A DNA stretch of 64,000 nt from Bog-532 sp963775825 (GTDB taxonomy: Bacteria > Actinomycetota > Actinomycetes > Streptosporangiales > Streptosporangiaceae). The stretch covers positions 1 to 64,000 of the forward strand of contig CAVZKY010000032.1 in assembly GCA_963775825.1 (NCBI GenBank). Direction: 5' to 3'. Made by a program: the position numbers and the translations under genes. This document shows positions 27,826-36,226 of the stretch, one piece after another. The notes under the pieces were generated by a model, which worked only from the letters and a program-made list of their open reading frames with translations, searched no databases and was not told where the DNA came from. Numbering within the stretch: position 1 is the stretch's first letter; each line of letters begins with the position of its first letter.

Positions 27826-28443
27826 TGCTGCCTCCGGAGATAGGTATCGCCGCCAGCCGCGCCCGGCTGAGCCATGGCTGCCTGAGCCATGGCTGCCTGA
27901 GCCACGCCCGCCTGAGCCACGGCTGCCTCCAGCCGGGAGTGGGTGCCGCCCCGCCAGAGGTGGCAGATGGCCAGCGCCAGCGCGTCGGCCGCGTCGGCGG
28001 GCCGGGGCGGGTCGGCCAGCCGCAGCAGCCGCACCACCATGGTGGTCACCTGCTGCTTGTCCGCGCGGCCGTTGCCGGTAACGGCCGCCTTGACCTCGCT
28101 GGGCGTGTGCAGGGCGACCGGCAGGCCGCGCCGGGCCGCGCACACGATCGCCACCGCCCCGGCCTGCGCCGTGCCCATCACCGTCCGCACGTTCCGCTGG
28201 CTGAACACGCGCTCCACGGCGACCGCGTTCCGGCCGGTGCGCGGTCAGCCAGGCCTCGAACTGCTCTTCCAGGGCCAGCAGGCGCAGGGCGACGTCATCG
28301 TCCGCGGGGGTGCGGGCCACGCCGACCTCGATCAGGCTGAGCGCCCGGCCCGGAGCGCCCTCGATGACGCCGAGCCCGCAGCGGGTCAGGCCGGGGTCGA
28401 CGCCGAGCACGCGCCGGGGGCGCTCGGCGGAGGCCTGCGCCAT
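27822..28443 (-). CDS. ruvC: Holliday junction endonuclease RuvC (one frameshift)
   Basis: RuvC nicks the RuvAB-bound junction. The catalytic acids are present: Asp in VLGVDPGLTRCGLG, Glu in VERVFSQRNVRTVMG, and Asp residues in RPADAADALALAICHLW. TPSEVKAAVTGNGRADKQQV is conserved. After HRPE (near 28228) one extra base (gaacgcg for expected gacgcg) changes frame. The C-terminus carries a low-complexity AQAAM repeat (15-bp units at about 27865-27930) and ends GDTYLRRQQ. Start ATG at 28443. The first gene of ruvC-ruvA-ruvB. Confidence 0.87.
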
Positions 28444-28540
28444 GGTCACCCCCGCGATCGATACGGCCGAACAGATGTTCGGCTCCGAACTTACCGTCTG
28501 CACGCGGGCGGCGTCCTCAACTCCGGCGGCGTGTCGGGGG

Positions 28541-28586
28541 TCAGAACGAGTCGGGCATGAACTCAGAACGAGTCGAGCATGAACGC
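28541..28586. repeat. 22-bp tandem duplication of the eis-like stop region
   Basis: tcagaacgagtcgggcatgaac (28541) is followed directly by the same block with one change (28563). On the minus strand each copy encodes F-M-(L/P)-D-S-F-stop. The period of 22 puts the outer copy out of frame. Confidence 0.85.
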
Positions 28587-29837
28587 TGGCGGTCCGAAGG
28601 CCCCGTCGAGCTCGCTGTCGGCCACCGGGTTGCCGCCGGCGGCCAGGCCCGCCTTCCGCAGGGCGGCCATCGGCGTACCCGCGTACAGCGCGGCGAGCCC
28701 GCGCACGCCGATGGTAAGCGGCCGGGTCGCTTCGGGGCTGTGCGTCAGGTACCCGCGGCCTCCGGTCACGGACAGCTCCCACAGCCCGGCGTTGGCCCCG
28801 AGCGTGTCGTCCTCGACGTACAGCGGCACGGTGAGCTGCGCCGAGGCCGGGAAACCGCGGGCGGCGACGGCCGCGGGCACGTCCACCAGCCGGAGCATCC
28901 ACAGTTCGCGGTCACTGAGGCTGACGTCCGGCTCCCGGGTCAGCCAGTAGAGCGGGTCGGCGGGGCCGATCCGCCCCCGGACGCAGCCGGCGACCGAGGA
29001 GTGCGACGCGACGATGGACCACAGCGCGCGGGTGGTCCGGTCGGAGAGGGCGAGGGCCAGCTGGACGAAGATCTCGCTGTGGCCACCTCGCCAGTGGTAG
29101 GCGAGGAAGCCGTCGGGGGCCAGGTAGGCGAAGAGCTCCGGGTCGGCGAGCCAGAGGGCGATGGTGCCGAGGTCGCGGCTGGTAGGACCGCAGTCTCTGG
29201 CCTGCTCGTGGGCCCGGCCGATGACGGCGAGTACTTCCTCGGCGTCGTCCGGGCCGGCCCGGCGTACCGGGGCGGGACGCTCGGCCGGGGCCGGCTCGTC
29301 ACCCGGCGGGAAGGGCGATCTGCCGATGACATCGGGGGTGGTGAACGTGTGCAGGGAGCGCGCGGGGACGGTGGCGTGATAGTGGCCGCCCGCCAGCTCC
29401 CAGCCCAGCGACCGGTAGATCGGCGTTGTCGCCGGGTACAGCGTCGAAAGCGGGTAGCCGCGGTCGGCGATGGCCTGCAACGTGGCGGTCATCAGGGCGC
29501 GGCCGACCCCCTGGCCGCGGTGCTCGGGGGCGACCATGACGGCCGCGACCCCGGCCATCGGCAGGGAGCGCCCGTGCCACCACTGGCGCATGTCGTGGTA
29601 CCGGGCGGACGCGACGAGCTGGCCCGCCTGGAAGGTGGCGAAAATCCGGCGCCCGTCGATCGCCGCCTCGAGCTGGGCCTGCCGGGCCGCGCGCCGGTTC
29701 GCCGAGTCGGCGGCCCCGGGGACCGGGCCGAACGCCCGCCGGGCGAGGTCGAAAAGCGCGTCCAGGTCATCGCCGGAAGTGAGCTCCCGGATCTCGGTGC
29801 CGCCCCGGGCGGTCAGATGCGTCGCCACAGGAAGCAA
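28563..29837 (-). CDS. Eis-like GNAT N-acetyltransferase
   Basis: A 424-aa protein of the Eis type: an N-terminal GNAT domain with acetyl-CoA motif VMVAPEHRGQGVGRALM, a second GNAT-like domain (RRAGPDDAEEVLAVIGRAHE), and a C-terminal SCP2-like domain (PLTIGVRGLAALYAGTPMAA). It ends FMLDSF, matching the Eis habit of a C-terminal Phe whose carboxylate takes part in catalysis in Mycobacterium tuberculosis Eis. Family members acetylate amines, including aminoglycosides; the substrate here is unknown. The start is uncertain: TTG at 29837 or GTG at 29828. It sits between yebC and ruvC, not a usual member of that run. Confidence 0.85.
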   Translation of the reverse strand: MLPVATHLTARGGTEIRELTSGDDLDALFDLARRAFGPVPGAADSANRRAARQAQLEAAIDGRRIFATFQAGQLVASARYHDMRQWWHGRSLPMAGVAAVMVAPEHRGQGVGRALMTATLQAIADRGYPLSTLYPATTPIYRSLGWELAGGHYHATVPARSLHTFTTPDVIGRSPFPPGDEPAPAERPAPVRRAGPDDAEEVLAVIGRAHEQARDCGPTSRDLGTIALWLADPELFAYLAPDGFLAYHWRGGHSEIFVQLALALSDRTTRALWSIVASHSSVAGCVRGRIGPADPLYWLTREPDVSLSDRELWMLRLVDVPAAVAARGFPASAQLTVPLYVEDDTLGANAGLWELSVTGGRGYLTHSPEATRPLTIGVRGLAALYAGTPMAALRKAGLAAGGNPVADSELDGAFGPPAFMLDSF

Positions 29838-29911
29838 CGCTACGGCCCGCGCGTCCCCGGCCCGTCAGCAGCCCGGCCAGACAGACGGGCCGACGGGCAG
29901 CCGGGCAGGCC

Positions 29912-30664
29912 TCAGCTGAGCTTCTCCATGATGTCGTCGGACACGGAGTAGTTGGCGTACACGTCCTGCACGTCGTCGGAGTCCTCGAGGGCGTCGATGA
30001 CCCGGAACACGCGCCTGGCCTGCTCCTCGTCGATCGGGACCTCCATGGTCGGCACGAACGCGATGTCGGCGGACTCGTAGTCGATGCGGGCGTCCTGCAG
30101 TGCGCTGCGCACCGCCACCACGTCACCGGTACCGCTGGTCACCTCGAAGGAGTCGCCGAGGTCATTGACCTCCTCGGCCCCCGCTTCGAGCACGGCGTTC
30201 AGGATGTCATCCTCGGTGGCCCCGCCCGTCTTGCTGACGACGACGACGCCCTTGCGGTTGAACAGGTAGGACACCGAGCCCGGGTCGGCCATGGACCCGC
30301 CGTTCCGGCTGAACGCGGTGCGCACGTCCGAGGCGGCCCGGTTCCGGTTGTCGGTCAGGCACTCGACCAGCACCGCCACCCCGCCGGGCCCGTAGCCCTC
30401 GTAGGTGATGTTCTCGTAGGTGGCGCCGCCGGCCTCCTGGCCGGAGCCGCGGCGGACCGCCCGGTCGATGTTGTCGTTCGGCACCGAGCTCTTCTTCGCC
30501 TTCTGGATGGCGTCGTACAGCGTCGGGTTGCCCGCGGGGTCCCCGCCGCCGGTGCGCGCCGCCACCTCGACGTTCTTGATCAGCTTGGCGAACAGCTTGC
30601 CGCGCTTGGCGTCGACCACCGCCTTCTTGTGCTTTGTGGTCGCCCACTTGGAGTGGCCGCTCAT
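29912..30664 (-). CDS. yebC: YebC/PmpR family DNA- and ribosome-associated regulator
   Basis: 250 aa, begins SGHSKWATTKHKKAVVDAKR, the family hallmark, followed by GGDPAGNPTLYDAIQKAKK, NITYEGYGPGGVAVLVECLT and NGGSMADPGSVSYLFNRKG. YebC proteins were described as transcription factors, and more recently as helping translation of proline-rich stretches. ATG overlaps the pdxT stop (ATGA at 30661-30664). Confidence 0.94.
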   Translation of the reverse strand: MSGHSKWATTKHKKAVVDAKRGKLFAKLIKNVEVAARTGGGDPAGNPTLYDAIQKAKKSSVPNDNIDRAVRRGSGQEAGGATYENITYEGYGPGGVAVLVECLTDNRNRAASDVRTAFSRNGGSMADPGSVSYLFNRKGVVVVSKTGGATEDDILNAVLEAGAEEVNDLGDSFEVTSGTGDVVAVRSALQDARIDYESADIAFVPTMEVPIDEEQARRVFRVIDALEDSDDVQDVYANYSVSDDIMEKLS

Positions 30665-31287
30665 GTGGTTCCCTTCACGATGTCTACAAAAAGCTCGTGG
30701 ATCCGCGTGTCCGGGGTCAGTTCCGGATGGAACGACGTGGCCAGCAAAGGCCCCTGGCGGACCGCGACGATCCTATCGGCGCGGGCGTCCGTACCGAGGA
30801 TCTCGACGCCGGCACCCGCCTGCTCGACCCACGGCGCCCGGATGAACACCGCCCGCAGCGCGGGCCCGGCGATGCCGTTCAGCCGGATGTCGGACTCGAA
30901 CGAGTCGACCTGCCTCCCGAACGCGTTGCGCCGCACGGTCATGTCGATCCCACCGAAGGTCTGCTGCCCGGCAGCCCCGTCGACGAGACGGTCCGCCAGC
31001 ATGATCATTCCCGCGCAGGACCCGAACGCCGGTAGGCCGGCGGACAGCATCTTACGCATCGGATCCAGCATGTCGAAGGAGACCGCGAGCCGCCAGAGGG
31101 TGGTGGACTCCCCGCCAGGGATCACCAGCCCGTCGACCGACTCCAGTTCCCCGGGCCGCCGGACAGGAACCGCCCGGGCCCCTGACCCGCTCAGCGCGCG
31201 CACGTGCTCACGGACGTCGCCCTGCAGGGCCAGGACGCCGATGAGCGGCGCGGCGGAAATGTCCGGCACGGGAAATCCTTCGGGCAT
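30661..31287 (-). CDS. pdxT: Pyridoxal 5'-phosphate synthase glutaminase subunit PdxT
   Basis: 208 aa. Supplies ammonia from glutamine to PdxS. The class I glutamine amidotransferase triad is seen as the nucleophile Cys in FGSCAGMIMLAD and His/Glu in SFHPELTPDTRIHELF. VIPGGESTTLWRL forms the oxyanion loop. It follows pdxS by 72 bp and overlaps yebC by four bases. Confidence 0.94.
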   Translation of the reverse strand: MPEGFPVPDISAAPLIGVLALQGDVREHVRALSGSGARAVPVRRPGELESVDGLVIPGGESTTLWRLAVSFDMLDPMRKMLSAGLPAFGSCAGMIMLADRLVDGAAGQQTFGGIDMTVRRNAFGRQVDSFESDIRLNGIAGPALRAVFIRAPWVEQAGAGVEILGTDARADRIVAVRQGPLLATSFHPELTPDTRIHELFVDIVKGTT

Positions 31288-31359
31288 GGCCGAGCGCGGG
31301 TAGGAACGGGGTCACTTGGCTAACGCCGGGGCGCGGCCTGTTCTTCCCCCCGAATCGGG

Positions 31360-32352
31360 CTACCAGCCGCGCGCGGCGTAGTGCTGGCTGTCGGGCAGGT
31401 CGTCCAGGTTGATGCCGACCATCGGCTCGCCCAGCCCGCGGGAGACCTTGGCGATGACATCCGGATCGTCGTGGAACGTCGTGGCCTTGACGATGGCCGC
31501 GGCCCGCTTGGCCGGGTCACCGGACTTGAAGATGCCCGATCCGACGAACACGCCGTCCGCGCCGAGCTGCATCATCATGGCCGCGTCCGCCGGGGTGGCG
31601 ATCCCGCCCGCGGTGAACAGCACGACCGGTAGCCGCCCGGCTGCGGCGACTTCGGCCACGACCTCGTACGGCGCGCGCAGGTCCTTGGCCGCGCTGAACA
31701 GCTCCTCCGCCGGCAGCGCGGCGAGCCGGGCGATCTCGCCGCGGATCTGCCGCATGTGCCGGGTGGCCTCGACCACGTTGCCGGTGCCGGCCTCGCCCTT
31801 GGACCGGATCATGGCCGCGCCCTCAGCCAGCCGCCGCAGCGCCTCACCCAGGTTGGTCGCGCCGCAGACGAACGGCACGGTGAACTTCCACTTGTCGACG
31901 TGGTGCGCCTCGTCGGCCGGGGTCAGCACCTCGGACTCGTCGATGTAGTCGACGCCGATGGCCTGCAGCACCTGGGCCTCGGCGAAGTGCCCGATCCGGC
32001 ACTTGGCCATGACCGGGATCGAGACCGCCTCGATGATTCCGTCGATCATGTCCGGGTCGCTCATCCGCGCCACGCCGCCCTGGGCCCGGATGTCGGCCGG
32101 CACCCGTTCCAGGGCCATCACCGCGACGGCGCCCGCGTCCTCGGCGATCTTGGCCTGCTCGGAGGTGACGACGTCCATGATCACGCCGCCCTTGAGCATC
32201 TCGGCCATGCCCCGTTTGACCCGCGCCGTGCCGGTCCCCGCGCCCGCAACGGCTACTGCACCGTCAGCGGCTACCGCGCCGCCGGGGTCCTGTGGGGATG
32301 CCAAACGGGCCTCGGTGCGGGCTGAGCTGCCGGCGGAGTCGACGGTGGACAC
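31360..32352 (-). CDS. pdxS: Pyridoxal 5'-phosphate synthase subunit PdxS
   Basis: A TIM-barrel enzyme that builds PLP from ribose 5-phosphate, glyceraldehyde 3-phosphate and ammonia. TARVKRGMAEMLKGGVIMDV, ALERVPADIRAQGGVARMSD, MAKCRIGHFAEAQVLQAIGV, and the phosphate-binding GGIATPADAAMMMQLGADGV are all intact. The GTG at 32352 is preferred over the ORF start at 32445 because GAGG lies 6 bases before it. The first 40 residues (Ala/Ser/Gly-rich) are longer than usual. Confidence 0.94.
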   Translation of the reverse strand: MSTVDSAGSSARTEARLASPQDPGGAVAADGAVAVAGAGTGTARVKRGMAEMLKGGVIMDVVTSEQAKIAEDAGAVAVMALERVPADIRAQGGVARMSDPDMIDGIIEAVSIPVMAKCRIGHFAEAQVLQAIGVDYIDESEVLTPADEAHHVDKWKFTVPFVCGATNLGEALRRLAEGAAMIRSKGEAGTGNVVEATRHMRQIRGEIARLAALPAEELFSAAKDLRAPYEVVAEVAAAGRLPVVLFTAGGIATPADAAMMMQLGADGVFVGSGIFKSGDPAKRAAAIVKATTFHDDPDVIAKVSRGLGEPMVGINLDDLPDSQHYAARGW

Positions 32353-32465
32353 GAAAACCTCACTCGATCGGTGGAGTACCCCGTACTCGCACGGATGGAC
32401 GCTGTCCCTCCATGGTAGGTCGCGCCCCGGCCCTGCTGGATGCACGCCCGGGCCCGCCCCCAGGC

Positions 32466-33175
32466 TCAGCCGGTCAGGTGCTGGATGTCGGCCCCCATGG
32501 TGCGGGCGCCGTCGCCGGCGAGTGAGTCGTCTATTTCGAAAAATTGCGGCAGCGGGGCGTTGCCGGCCAGGCGGAACAGCCGGACCAGGGGCCTGCGGCG
32601 GGCCTCGCGGGTCACCGCGACCGCGGTGTTGTAGAACTTGCGGGCCACGAACACCTGCTGGGCGGCGGCTTCCACCTCGGTGATCAGCTCGCCTGCGCCG
32701 TCCGTCGCCTCCAGCGAGGAGCGGAACCCGGGCTGCGTGAACGCGGCGCGCAGCGCCCGGGACAGGTTGCTCTGGGCCAGCTCACTGCGGGCCAGCTCAT
32801 CGCCGGGCTCCAGGTACGGAGCCAGTTCGCCGGGCGGGCGCTCACCAGGCCCCCACTCGGCGGGGGACAGCTTAGCCAGGGCCAGCTCGGCGGGCGCCCG
32901 CTCGGCGGGCGGCTGTCCTGAGCCGGACCGCACCTCACCGCGGGCCTCGTGCGCGGCGCTGGCCAGCAGCAGGCTGGTGGCCGGGTCCAGGAAGCCGGAG
33001 GAGGCCAGCTCCAGCGCGACCGAGCTGCGCCGGACCAGGGTCACGTCCAGGGCCGCGCGGGCCGCCTGCAGCCGGGTGTGCATCCGGTCCAGCCGGCCCG
33101 CCAGGACACGTACACGCCGAGGAACAGGATCGCCACGACGGCGATGACGACATCGATGATCACGCCGGTGTCCAC
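32466..33175 (-). CDS. LemA-like membrane protein of the PIM/PLP locus (frameshifted)
   Basis: The gene sits between pimA and pdxS in many actinomycetes, and its role is unknown. GTG at 33175 (2 bp after the pimA stop) gives VDTGVIIDVVIAVVAILFLG, a membrane helix, then VYVSWRAG. One base is missing near 33100, and the next frame continues RLDRMHTRLQAARAALDVTL, VALELASSGFLDPATSLLLA, an inserted Pro/Glu/Ala-rich stretch and VEAAAQQVFVARKFYNTAVA. The helical pattern and ARKFYNTAV resemble LemA proteins; this is by eye only. It ends DIQHLTG at 32466. Confidence 0.7.
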
Positions 33176-33177
33176 CT

Positions 33178-34305
33178 TTACCGCGCCACAGCCACGGCAG
33201 TGGTGCCGAGCACGACGGTCTCGTACACCCTGAGCACGTCCCGTGCCACGACCGTCCAGTCGTACACACTGACCGCGTGCATGGCGGCGGCGGACAGCAC
33301 GGCCCGCCGGTCCGGGTCGTCCAGCAGCAGGCGGGCGGCCCGGGCCAGGTCGGCCGGGTCAGCGGCGGCGAACAGCTCGGCGGCCTTGCCGCCCTGCAGC
33401 ACCCGGCGGAACGCATCCAGGTCGCTGGCCACGATCGGCGCGCCCGCGGCCATCGCCTCGGCCAGCACGATGCCGAAGCTCTCGCCGCCGGTGTTCGGGG
33501 CGCAGAACACGTCCACCGAGTGCAGCATGCGCACCTTGTCCTGCTCGCTGACCTGCCCGAGCAGGACAACCCGGTCCCGTAGCGGGGCAGGCACGCGCTC
33601 GAGCACGTCGTCCGGATCACCCGGGCCGGCGACAAGAAGGCGCAGCTGGTCCCGTTCCTTACCAAGGGTTTCGAAGGCCTTGAGCAGGATCGCCAGGCCC
33701 TTGCGGTGCTCGTCCATCCGGCCCAGGAACCCGATCGCGCCGCCGGGGCCTGGCCAGCCGGGCAGTGGCTCAGCCGCCGCGTACCGGCGGGTCGCGACGC
33801 CGTTGGGAATGAGCACCGCGTCACCGCCGAGGTGCTCGACCAGCGTGGTCCGCGCCGCCTCGGACACGGCGATCCGGCCGTTGATCTTCTCCATCGCGGG
33901 CTGCAGCGCCGACTCGGCGGCATGCATCGCCCGGGACCTGAGGTTGGCGGTGTGGAAGGTGGCCACGATCGGCCCCGAGGCGACCCAGCAGGCCAGCAGG
34001 GACAGGCTCGGCGCGGCGGGCTCGTGCACGTGCAGGACGTCGAAGTTGCCTTCCTTGACCCACCGGCGGACGCGGCTGGCGGACAGGAACCCGAACGCGA
34101 GCCGGGCCACCGAGCCGTTGTAGGGCACCGGCACCGCACGGCCGGCCGAGACCACATAGTCCGGCAGCGGCGTGTCCTCGTCGGCGGGCGAGATGACCGA
34201 GACGATGTGACCGAGCTCGATCAGCGTCTCGGCCAGGTCCCGGACGTGCTGCTGCACGCCGCCGGGCACGGCCCAGGTGTAGGGGCAGACGATACCGATC
34301 TTCAT
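33178..34305 (-). CDS. pimA: Phosphatidyl-myo-inositol mannosyltransferase PimA
   Basis: GT4 glycosyltransferase adding the first mannose to phosphatidylinositol at the inner membrane face. 375 aa from MKIGIVCPYTWAVPGGVQQH, the usual PimA start. The acceptor side has GHIVSVISPADEDTPLPDYV and the GDP-mannose side VLLGQVSEQDKVRMLHSVDV and APNTGGESFGIVLAEAMAAG. A longer open frame to 34521 exists but runs through a minisatellite and is rejected. The start ATG overlaps the natural patA stop (ATGA at 34302-34305). Confidence 0.94.
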   Translation of the reverse strand: MKIGIVCPYTWAVPGGVQQHVRDLAETLIELGHIVSVISPADEDTPLPDYVVSAGRAVPVPYNGSVARLAFGFLSASRVRRWVKEGNFDVLHVHEPAAPSLSLLACWVASGPIVATFHTANLRSRAMHAAESALQPAMEKINGRIAVSEAARTTLVEHLGGDAVLIPNGVATRRYAAAEPLPGWPGPGGAIGFLGRMDEHRKGLAILLKAFETLGKERDQLRLLVAGPGDPDDVLERVPAPLRDRVVLLGQVSEQDKVRMLHSVDVFCAPNTGGESFGIVLAEAMAAGAPIVASDLDAFRRVLQGGKAAELFAAADPADLARAARLLLDDPDRRAVLSAAAMHAVSVYDWTVVARDVLRVYETVVLGTTAVAVAR

Positions 34306-35392
34306 CCGCCGGCCTCCGGGCCCGTGCTGCCGGGCCCCGTGCCGCCGTGGCCTGCACTGCCGGGGACTGCACTGCCCGGGATTGCACTGCCCGGGACTGC
34401 ACTGCCCGGGACTGCACTGCCGGGACTGCACTGCCGGGGCCTGCGGTGTCGGGGACTGGACCGGCTGGCCCGGACTGGGGCCCGGGCAGGCGGGCGGGGT
34501 CCAGGTCAGTGATGAAGACACGCTGCAGCATGTGCCAGTCCTGCGGGTGCTCCGAGATGCGCTTTTCGAAGGCGGCGGCGAGCTGCTGGGTCATGACCGC
34601 GGCTTTCTCCTTGCGGTTGCCCTCGGCCGGGACCGGGATGTCCGGGCTGGCGTGCGCGTACCAGCCGTCTTCGGTGAACCACAGCGTCACCGCGCGCAGC
34701 GACGCCCCGGTCTGCACGGCCAGCGCCGCGGGGCCGGCTGCCATCCGGGCCCTGTCGCCGAAGAAGTCCACCTCGACGCCGCTTTCGGTAAGGTCACGGT
34801 CGCAGAGCAGGCAGACCATGTGGCCGGCGCGCAGCCGCTGGGCGAGCACGCCGAACACGTTCGTGCCGCCGGTCAGCGGCAGCACCTCCATGCCCAGGCC
34901 CTCGCGGAACTTGACGAACATGTCGAACAGCGACTCGGGCTTGAGCCGTTCGGCGACGGTGGCGAACTTGATGCCGCGCGCGACGACGTAGGCCCCGGCG
35001 ACCTCCCAGTTGCCCATGTGCGGCAGCGCGAAGATCACTCCCTGGCCATGCTCCGCGTCGTTCAGGGCCTGCTCAAGGTCGGCGTTGACCCGCATGTCCC
35101 GCAGGATGCGTTCCGGGCTGATCGCGGGCAGCCGGAACACTTCCATCCAGTAGCGCCCGTAGGACCGCATCCCCGCGCGGGAGACCTGCCGCAGTTCCTT
35201 GCCGCTGGTGCCGGGGCCGAGCACCCGCAGCAGGTTGCCCTCCAGCACCTGGACCCCGTGTCCCTGGCGCCGCCAGGCGATGTCGGTCACGGTGGAAAAA
35301 CCCCAGCGCACCCACGACTCGGGCAGGTAGGAGAGCGCCTTCCAGCCCAGCCAGTATCCCGGCCCAGCGAGCAGGTCCTTCACTCGAGACAA
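34302..35392 (-). CDS. patA: Phosphatidylinositol mannoside acyltransferase PatA (frame altered in a 3' repeat)
   Basis: A LpxL-type acyltransferase that adds a fatty acid to PIM at the cytoplasmic membrane. ALPHMGNWEVAGAYVVARG holds the catalytic H-x4-E-type motif. LKPESLFDMFVKFREGLGM, GGTNVFGVLAQRLRAGHMVC and PAALAVQTGASLRAV are typical. After MLQRVFITDLDPARLPGP a 15-bp repeat begins. As sequenced, the frame misses the expected stop and stays open to 33821 inside pimA. If the single 14-bp unit were 15 bp like its neighbours, the tail would be GSAVP repeats ending EAGG and a TGA that overlaps the pimA ATG (ATGA at 34302-34305). Start TTG with GAGG upstream, 21 bp after pgsA. Confidence 0.85.
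34350..34445. repeat. 15-bp minisatellite at the patA 3' end, one unit of 14 bp
   Basis: Units of the form actgcactgcccggg: three of 15 bp (one with attg), then one of 14 (actgcactgccggg), then one of 15 ending gggg. The short unit has one c fewer. Array length modulo three decides whether patA ends at the pimA start, overruns it, or joins it in frame. Confidence 0.88.
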
Positions 35393-35413
35393 CGCCGCGC
35401 CTCTTTCGCTGCC

Positions 35414-36061
35414 CTAGTCGATGATCTGGGTCGCCGGGGCCGGCGGCGGAACGTCGGCCGCCGCCACAGCCATGCCCCGGCGGACGGCGAGCATCCGCTG
35501 GCCCAGCGTGATGACGCTGGCCACGGCCAGCACCCACAGCCCAACCTGAAGAATGTAGGGCACGCCGAGCCCGGACAAGCCGACCGCCACGTAGGTGATG
35601 ACCATCCGCTCGGGGCGTTCGGCGATGCCGACGTTGGCCTTGACGCCGAGGCCCTCCGCCCGCGCCTTGACGTAGGACACTAGCGCGCCTGCGACCAGAC
35701 AGAACAGTGAGAGCCCGGCGAGCAGCAGGTTGTGGCCGCCCAGCACGAACCACGCGGCCAGGCCGGAGAACGTGGCCGCGTCCGCCACCCGGTCCATCGT
35801 GGAGTCGAGGAACGCGCCCCACGAACCGGTGGTGCCCTTGAGCCGGGCCAGCACCCCGTCCAGCATGTCCAGGAACACAAAGAACGTCGCGATGAGTGTG
35901 CCGAGGAACAGGTGCCCGGTCGGGTACCCCCACAGCGTGCTGGCGGCCACGCCGATAGTGCCGGTCACGGTAACCGCGTTCGGCGTGACCGGAGTCCGGG
36001 CCAGGGCTTCCCCGACCGGCGTCATCAGCCGGGTGAAGAAGGGGCGCAGCTGGTTCAGCAT
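35414..36061 (-). CDS. pgsA: CDP-alcohol phosphatidyltransferase, probable phosphatidylinositol phosphate synthase
   Basis: A 215-aa integral membrane enzyme making the phosphatidylinositol (phosphate) used by PimA. The family motif D-x2-D-G-x2-A-R...G-x3-D-x3-D is read as DMLDGVLARLKGTTGSWGAF and LDSTMDRVADA. Four to six membrane helices are visible. ATG start at 36061. First gene of pgsA-patA-pimA and divergent from the EF-G-like gene across 165 bp. Confidence 0.92.
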   Translation of the reverse strand: MLNQLRPFFTRLMTPVGEALARTPVTPNAVTVTGTIGVAASTLWGYPTGHLFLGTLIATFFVFLDMLDGVLARLKGTTGSWGAFLDSTMDRVADAATFSGLAAWFVLGGHNLLLAGLSLFCLVAGALVSYVKARAEGLGVKANVGIAERPERMVITYVAVGLSGLGVPYILQVGLWVLAVASVITLGQRMLAVRRGMAVAAADVPPPAPATQIID

Positions 36062-36226
36062 GGCCGTTAGATCTTACTGGGGGTGGAAGAACGCTGCGTC
36101 ACCCGGACGTTTCCGGCACCTTCCCGTAACCCTGCCGATTCTGAAGGAGGGTCTTGTGGTAACGGCGCCGACAGGTTCAGGCTGAACCCACGGGCAGCAG
36201 CGCAGCACCGAACCAGGAGGCGACGT

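Noticed and set aside
27298..28902. One large 534-codon protein covering ruvC and ruvA
   Set aside because: It is a patchwork: upstream non-coding DNA, the first part of ruvC, an out-of-frame tract after the indel, then ruvA. Conserved motifs show two separate genes with a GTGA overlap.
33178..34521. PimA with 70 extra N-terminal residues
   Set aside because: The extension is the 15-bp minisatellite of patA in another frame; PimA proteins begin at MKIGIVCPYTW and an ATGA overlap marks that start.
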